64,000 bases of DNA from an uncultured Acetobacteroides sp. (GTDB lineage Bacteria; Bacteroidota; Bacteroidia; Bacteroidales; ZOR0009), in assembly GCF_963678165.1 (NCBI RefSeq), contig NZ_OY782755.1, forward strand, positions 62,001-126,000. The letters run 5' to 3'. A program made the translations under genes and the position numbers. Below the pieces are notes generated by a model. The model saw nothing but the letters and a program-made list of their open reading frames with translations. It was not told the DNA's origin and searched no databases. The first letter of the stretch is position 1. Every line of letters begins with the position of its first letter. This document shows, piece after piece, positions 60,540 to 64,000 of the stretch.

Positions 60540-62186
60540 ATGGAAAAAGTAAAAGGAAATATAGTTGATCTTGAGAAGAAGGATGTATTTTTTGGAGAGT
60601 TTTTTATCAAAGATGGATTTGTTTTTGATTTAGTTAAAATTTCCAAGGAGAAAAAATTTGAAAAATACATTATTCCTGGTTTTGTTGATTCTCATATTCA
60701 TATTGAGAGTTCAATGTTGGTGCCATCTGAATTTGCTAAGGTTGCGGTGCGGACGGGAGTTATTGCAACGGTGAGTGATCCTCATGAGATTGCAAATGTG
60801 CTTGGTGTGGATGGTGTTGAATACATGAGGTTGAATGGAGAAAGATCAGGATTTAAATTTTTCTTTGGAGTGCCGTCGTGCGTGCCTGCTGTTCCTTTTG
60901 ATAAGTCTGGTGCTGTACTTGATTCGCGAATTGTTACTAAAATGCTTGAATCGGGAAAGTATTTTTATCTTTCGGAAATGATGAATTTTCCCGGAGTTGT
61001 TAATGGTGATGTAGAGGTGAAAGCAAAAATTGATGCTGCCTTGCGGTATGGTTTGAAGGTGGATGGTCATGCCCCAGGATTGATTGGTGCTGATTTGGAA
61101 ACATACGTAAATGCAGGAATTACAACTGATCATGAGTGTATGTCGCTTCAAGAAGCAGAAGATAAGATAAAATTGGGTGTGAAGGTGCAGATACGAGAGG
61201 GAAGTGCTGCGAAAAACTTCGACTCGTTGATAGATATTGTAAAGAAATATCCCGATATGGTGATGCTTTGTTCAGATGATTGTCATCCCGATGATCTTTT
61301 GAATGGCTATTTTGTTGGTTTGGTAAGACGTGCATTGAAAAAAGGTGTGGATGTTTTTGATGTACTTCGTATATCTGGTTATAATGCGATAAAACATTAC
61401 AATCTTCCTTTAGGACTTTTACAAGAAGGTGATCCGGCAGATTTTGTTATGGTTGATAATCTTTTGGATTTTAACGTTGAAAAGACTGTTGTTGGTGGAA
61501 AAGTTCTTTTCGAAAAGGGTAATGTAAAAACGATTGATGCCAAAATAGAAATAGTAAATAATTTTATAGAAAATATTGTAAGACTTGAAGATATAAAAGT
61601 TTCTTCGTCTCAAAATGATTCTGTTTCTGTTAGGGTCATTGGTGTTGTTGAAGGGGAACTTTACACCAATTCAGAGGTGTATGATTTGGAAGTTCAAAAT
61701 GGTAATGTTACTTCTGATAGAAATTCTGATATTCTTAAAATAGTTGTTTTAAACAGATATCAAAAAGCAAAGCCAAGTGTCGGCTTTATTAAAGGATTTG
61801 GCTTAAAACAGGGTGCTATTTGTAGTAGCGTTTCTCATGACTCTCATAATCTTGTTGCAATTGGTGTCGATGACGAGAGTATTGTGAAGGTTATAAATGG
61901 GGTAGTGGCATCGAAAGGAGGTTTAGCCTATGCTGACGATGACGTGCTAAAGGTTTTGGAATTGCCTGTGGCTGGGCTTATGGCAGCGGCATCTGCTGAA
62001 AAAGTAGCAGAGGATTACCGAAATTTGCTTGAAATTACCAGAAAAAGTGGTTCTACCATGAAGGCACCATTTATGACAATGGCTTTTATGTCGCTAATTG
62101 TAATACCGGAGTTGAAGATTTCTGATCAAGGTTTATTTGATGTGGTAGCGTTTAAACCAACATCTCTTTTTGCCAATGAGCGATAA
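60540..62186 (+). CDS. ade: Adenine deaminase
   Basis: A 548-residue metal-dependent amidohydrolase that converts adenine to hypoxanthine. The first metal motif is FVDSHIHIESSM, followed by DPHEIANVLG, the DGHAPG motif, the TDHECMS motif and CSDDCHPDDLLNGYF, all hallmarks of this family. The C-terminal domain carries HDSHNLVAIGVDDESI and the LALPVAGLMA-like region seen as LELPVAGLMAAASAE. Length is normal. It lies downstream of mnmG and overlaps uvrC by 11 bases. Confidence 0.95.
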   Translation: MEKVKGNIVDLEKKDVFFGEFFIKDGFVFDLVKISKEKKFEKYIIPGFVDSHIHIESSMLVPSEFAKVAVRTGVIATVSDPHEIANVLGVDGVEYMRLNGERSGFKFFFGVPSCVPAVPFDKSGAVLDSRIVTKMLESGKYFYLSEMMNFPGVVNGDVEVKAKIDAALRYGLKVDGHAPGLIGADLETYVNAGITTDHECMSLQEAEDKIKLGVKVQIREGSAAKNFDSLIDIVKKYPDMVMLCSDDCHPDDLLNGYFVGLVRRALKKGVDVFDVLRISGYNAIKHYNLPLGLLQEGDPADFVMVDNLLDFNVEKTVVGGKVLFEKGNVKTIDAKIEIVNNFIENIVRLEDIKVSSSQNDSVSVRVIGVVEGELYTNSEVYDLEVQNGNVTSDRNSDILKIVVLNRYQKAKPSVGFIKGFGLKQGAICSSVSHDSHNLVAIGVDDESIVKVINGVVASKGGLAYADDDVLKVLELPVAGLMAAASAEKVAEDYRNLLEITRKSGSTMKAPFMTMAFMSLIVIPELKISDQGLFDVVAFKPTSLFANER

Positions 62187-64000
62187 AAGTATTAGCGAGT
62201 ACCTGAAAAAGTTAGTTGAAATCCTTCCCAATCAGCCTGGCGTTTACCAGTATCTGGATGAGGAAGGAGTTGTTATTTATGTGGGAAAGGCAAAGGATTT
62301 AAAAAAGCGCGTGTCTTCATACTTTACGTCGAGAAGGTATGAGAGTAAAAAGTTAATGGTGTTGGTTAGGAAAATTCGCGACATAAAGCATATTGTTGTG
62401 CCTACCGAATCGGATGCGCTGCTGCTTGAAAATAATCTTATAAAAAAACTACAGCCCCGATATAATATCAACCTGAAGGATGATAAGACTTACCCTTGGA
62501 TTGCCATAAAGAATGAATTGTTTCCAAGGGTGTTTTCTACCAGAAGGTATGTGAAGGATGGGACTCGATATTTTGGTCCTTATACTTCGGTAACGCGTCT
62601 TCGAACCTTGCTCGATTTGATAAAGCAAATTTATCATCTTCGAACATGCAATTTGAATCTCGATGAGAATAGCATATCTAAGGCTAAGTATAAGCCTTGC
62701 CTTGAATATCACATTGGAAATTGTAAAGCACCTTGTGTAAATTATTCTTTAATAAGTGAATATGATAATTCAGTTAAAGAAATAAGTGAAATACTTCGAG
62801 GAAATCTAGGAGATTTACTCTCGATGCTGAAGTGTAAAATGGAAATCGCCGCTTCGGACTATCGTTTTGAGGAGGCTCATATCATCAAGCAAAAAATTGA
62901 GATGATGGAAACCTACCAAAGCAAATCGGTCATTGTAAGTACGAGCATTACCAACCTTGACGTTTTTTCGGTGGTGATGGATTCAAGCAATGCTTACGCC
63001 AACTCTATGCGTGTGAAGAATGGAATGGTTGTTCAATCGCACAACTTTGAAATAAAACTTCAGATTGAAGAAGAAAAGGAAAGCATCCTATCTTTTGTGA
63101 TTGCGGAAATTCACGAGCGGCTAGGATTTGTTTCACGTGAAGTGGTGGTGCCATTCTTACCCGATCAGGAGTTTCCAAATTCAACTTATACCATTCCGCA
63201 GCGCGGAGATAAACTGAAGTTGCTGGAACTATCCGAAAAGAATGCAAAAATGTTTAGGATGGAGAAACTGAAGCAACTAGAGAAGGTTGATCCTGAAAGG
63301 CACACGGCCAGAATACTGAATACCATCAAGAAAGATTTGCAGTTGGATGAACTTCCTGTTCATATTGAATGCTTCGATAACTCCAACATTCAGGGAAGTA
63401 ATCCGGTGGCGGCATGCGTGGTGTTTAGGGATGCAAAACCATCGAAAAAGGATTACCGCCACTTTAATGTGAAAACGGTTGTTGGTCCTGATGATTTTGC
63501 CTCGATGCGTGAGATTGTATATCGTCGCTACAGAAGAATGCTAGATGAGGGGGAAAGTCTCCCAAATTTAATTGTTATAGATGGTGGAAAGGGGCAACTT
63601 TCAGCTGCAGTTGAATCGCTAAAAAAGTTGGATATAATCCACAAAATACCAGTCGTTGGTTTGGCTAAAAAAATGGAGGAAATTTACTTTCCAAACGATC
63701 CTATTCCGCTGTACCTCGATAAAAATTCGGAAAGCTTAAAGGTTCTCATGCATATACGCGATGAGGCACACCGTTTTGGTATTACCTTTCATCGAAATAA
63801 GCGATCGAGCAGTTTCATAAAATCGGAAATAAAATCAATACCAGGTATTGGTGAAAAGAGCGCGATGGAACTCTATGGAAAGTTTAAAACCGTGGCAAAA
63901 ATGCGCGAAGCCTCAGAGGAGGAAATCGCTCAAGTTGTTGGAGCACATCGGGCAAAAATAATCTTCGAGTACTTCAATTCGAGTAGCAGCGATGGCAGTC
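62176..64000 (+). CDS. uvrC: UvrABC system protein C, cut by window end
   Basis: At least 608 residues, open to the last base. The excinuclease subunit makes both cuts around DNA lesions. N-terminal GIY-YIG domain: PGVYQYLDEEGVVIYVGKAKDLKKRV. Central UVR domain: ASDYRFEEAHIIKQKIEMME-like (residues about 205-240). RNase H-like domain with IECFDNSNIQGSNPVA and DGGKGQLSAAVESL (catalytic Asp). C-terminal helix-hairpin-helix: IPGIGEKSAMELYGKFKTVAKM. The ATG at 62176 overlaps the end of ade by 11 bases. Only a few final residues are missing. Confidence 0.95.
   Translation, partial: MSDKSISEYLKKLVEILPNQPGVYQYLDEEGVVIYVGKAKDLKKRVSSYFTSRRYESKKLMVLVRKIRDIKHIVVPTESDALLLENNLIKKLQPRYNINLKDDKTYPWIAIKNELFPRVFSTRRYVKDGTRYFGPYTSVTRLRTLLDLIKQIYHLRTCNLNLDENSISKAKYKPCLEYHIGNCKAPCVNYSLISEYDNSVKEISEILRGNLGDLLSMLKCKMEIAASDYRFEEAHIIKQKIEMMETYQSKSVIVSTSITNLDVFSVVMDSSNAYANSMRVKNGMVVQSHNFEIKLQIEEEKESILSFVIAEIHERLGFVSREVVVPFLPDQEFPNSTYTIPQRGDKLKLLELSEKNAKMFRMEKLKQLEKVDPERHTARILNTIKKDLQLDELPVHIECFDNSNIQGSNPVAACVVFRDAKPSKKDYRHFNVKTVVGPDDFASMREIVYRRYRRMLDEGESLPNLIVIDGGKGQLSAAVESLKKLDIIHKIPVVGLAKKMEEIYFPNDPIPLYLDKNSESLKVLMHIRDEAHRFGITFHRNKRSSSFIKSEIKSIPGIGEKSAMELYGKFKTVAKMREASEEEIAQVVGAHRAKIIFEYFNSSSSDGS
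63129..63144. promoter_or_regulatory. parS-like site inside uvrC
   Basis: TGTTTCACGTGAAGTG shares 13 of 16 positions with TGTTTCACGTGAAACA and has the perfect inner palindrome TTCACGTGAA. It lies 2.6 kb from the mnmG-ade pair. Weaker, but clustering of parS sites is usual. Confidence 0.45.

Noticed and set aside
1..64000. tRNA, rRNA, insertion sequence or prophage genes
   Set aside because: I looked for cloverleaf-like GGTTCGAATCC-type arms, transposase DDE and integrase motifs and found none that stand up.

Overview
The window looks like a chromosomal segment of a Bacteroidota bacterium, most likely Bacteroidales or a close relative. Three things support this. Several genes are preceded by the phylum's promoter box TAnnTTTG. 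The protein families are typical of the phylum: GldA, a UpxY-type NusG paralogue, Wza with a C-terminal membrane segment, a Wzi-like capsule protein and lipoproteins with an SC lipobox. Ribosome binding sites are weak or absent. No rRNA, tRNA, transposase, integrase or CRISPR array was found.

Layout. 1-12.1 kb is mostly minus-strand housekeeping and accessory genes (membrane protein, FN3-like protein, peptide deformylase, slipin, YeiH-type transporter with its LysR regulator, acyl-CoA ligase, coiled-coil membrane protein, GldA), separated by repeat-rich gene-free DNA. 12.3-44.3 kb is a large surface-polysaccharide region: ROK kinase, Wza, Wzc, a minus-strand flippase/aminotransferase/acyltransferase/glycosyltransferase operon, a UpxY-like antiterminator, a lipoprotein, an AT-rich cassette (flippase, possible GT-D enzyme, polymerase, several glycosyltransferases, TagD-like cytidylyltransferase, SDR reductase, TagB/TagF-like polymerase, GT4-WecG/TagA fusion), two pseudogenes, the initiating phosphoglycosyltransferase and a Wzi-like protein. 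44.6-50.5 kb holds rpiB, nadA, ruvB, osmC, pheS and a cyclophilin. 50.5-64 kb is a tightly packed plus-strand run: patatin/Omp85-type protein, flippase, dut, TPR lipoprotein, EnvC-like M23 protein, HATPase, ybeY, mnmG, ade and uvrC (cut by the window end).

How the genes fit together. WcaJ-like transferase loads the first sugar on undecaprenyl phosphate, cassette glycosyltransferases extend it, Wzx flips it, Wzy polymerises it, Wza/Wzc export it, Wzi may anchor it, and the UpxY-like protein probably promotes transcription through the long operon. The most unusual part is 32.4-36.6 kb, where relatives of the Gram-positive wall teichoic acid enzymes TagD, TagB/F and TagA lie together. This suggests a polyol-phosphate-containing surface glycan in a Gram-negative cell.

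Other notable structure: two parS-type palindromes between mnmG and ade, four intergenic minisatellites with strict registers (21, 23, 41 and 42 bp), a composite degenerate repeat in opposite orientations on the two sides of the glycan cassette, a pseudogene whose frameshift coincides with a perfected palindrome, and an orphan run of hairpins ending in a strong terminator (about 38.29-38.47 kb) that may be an undescribed RNA.
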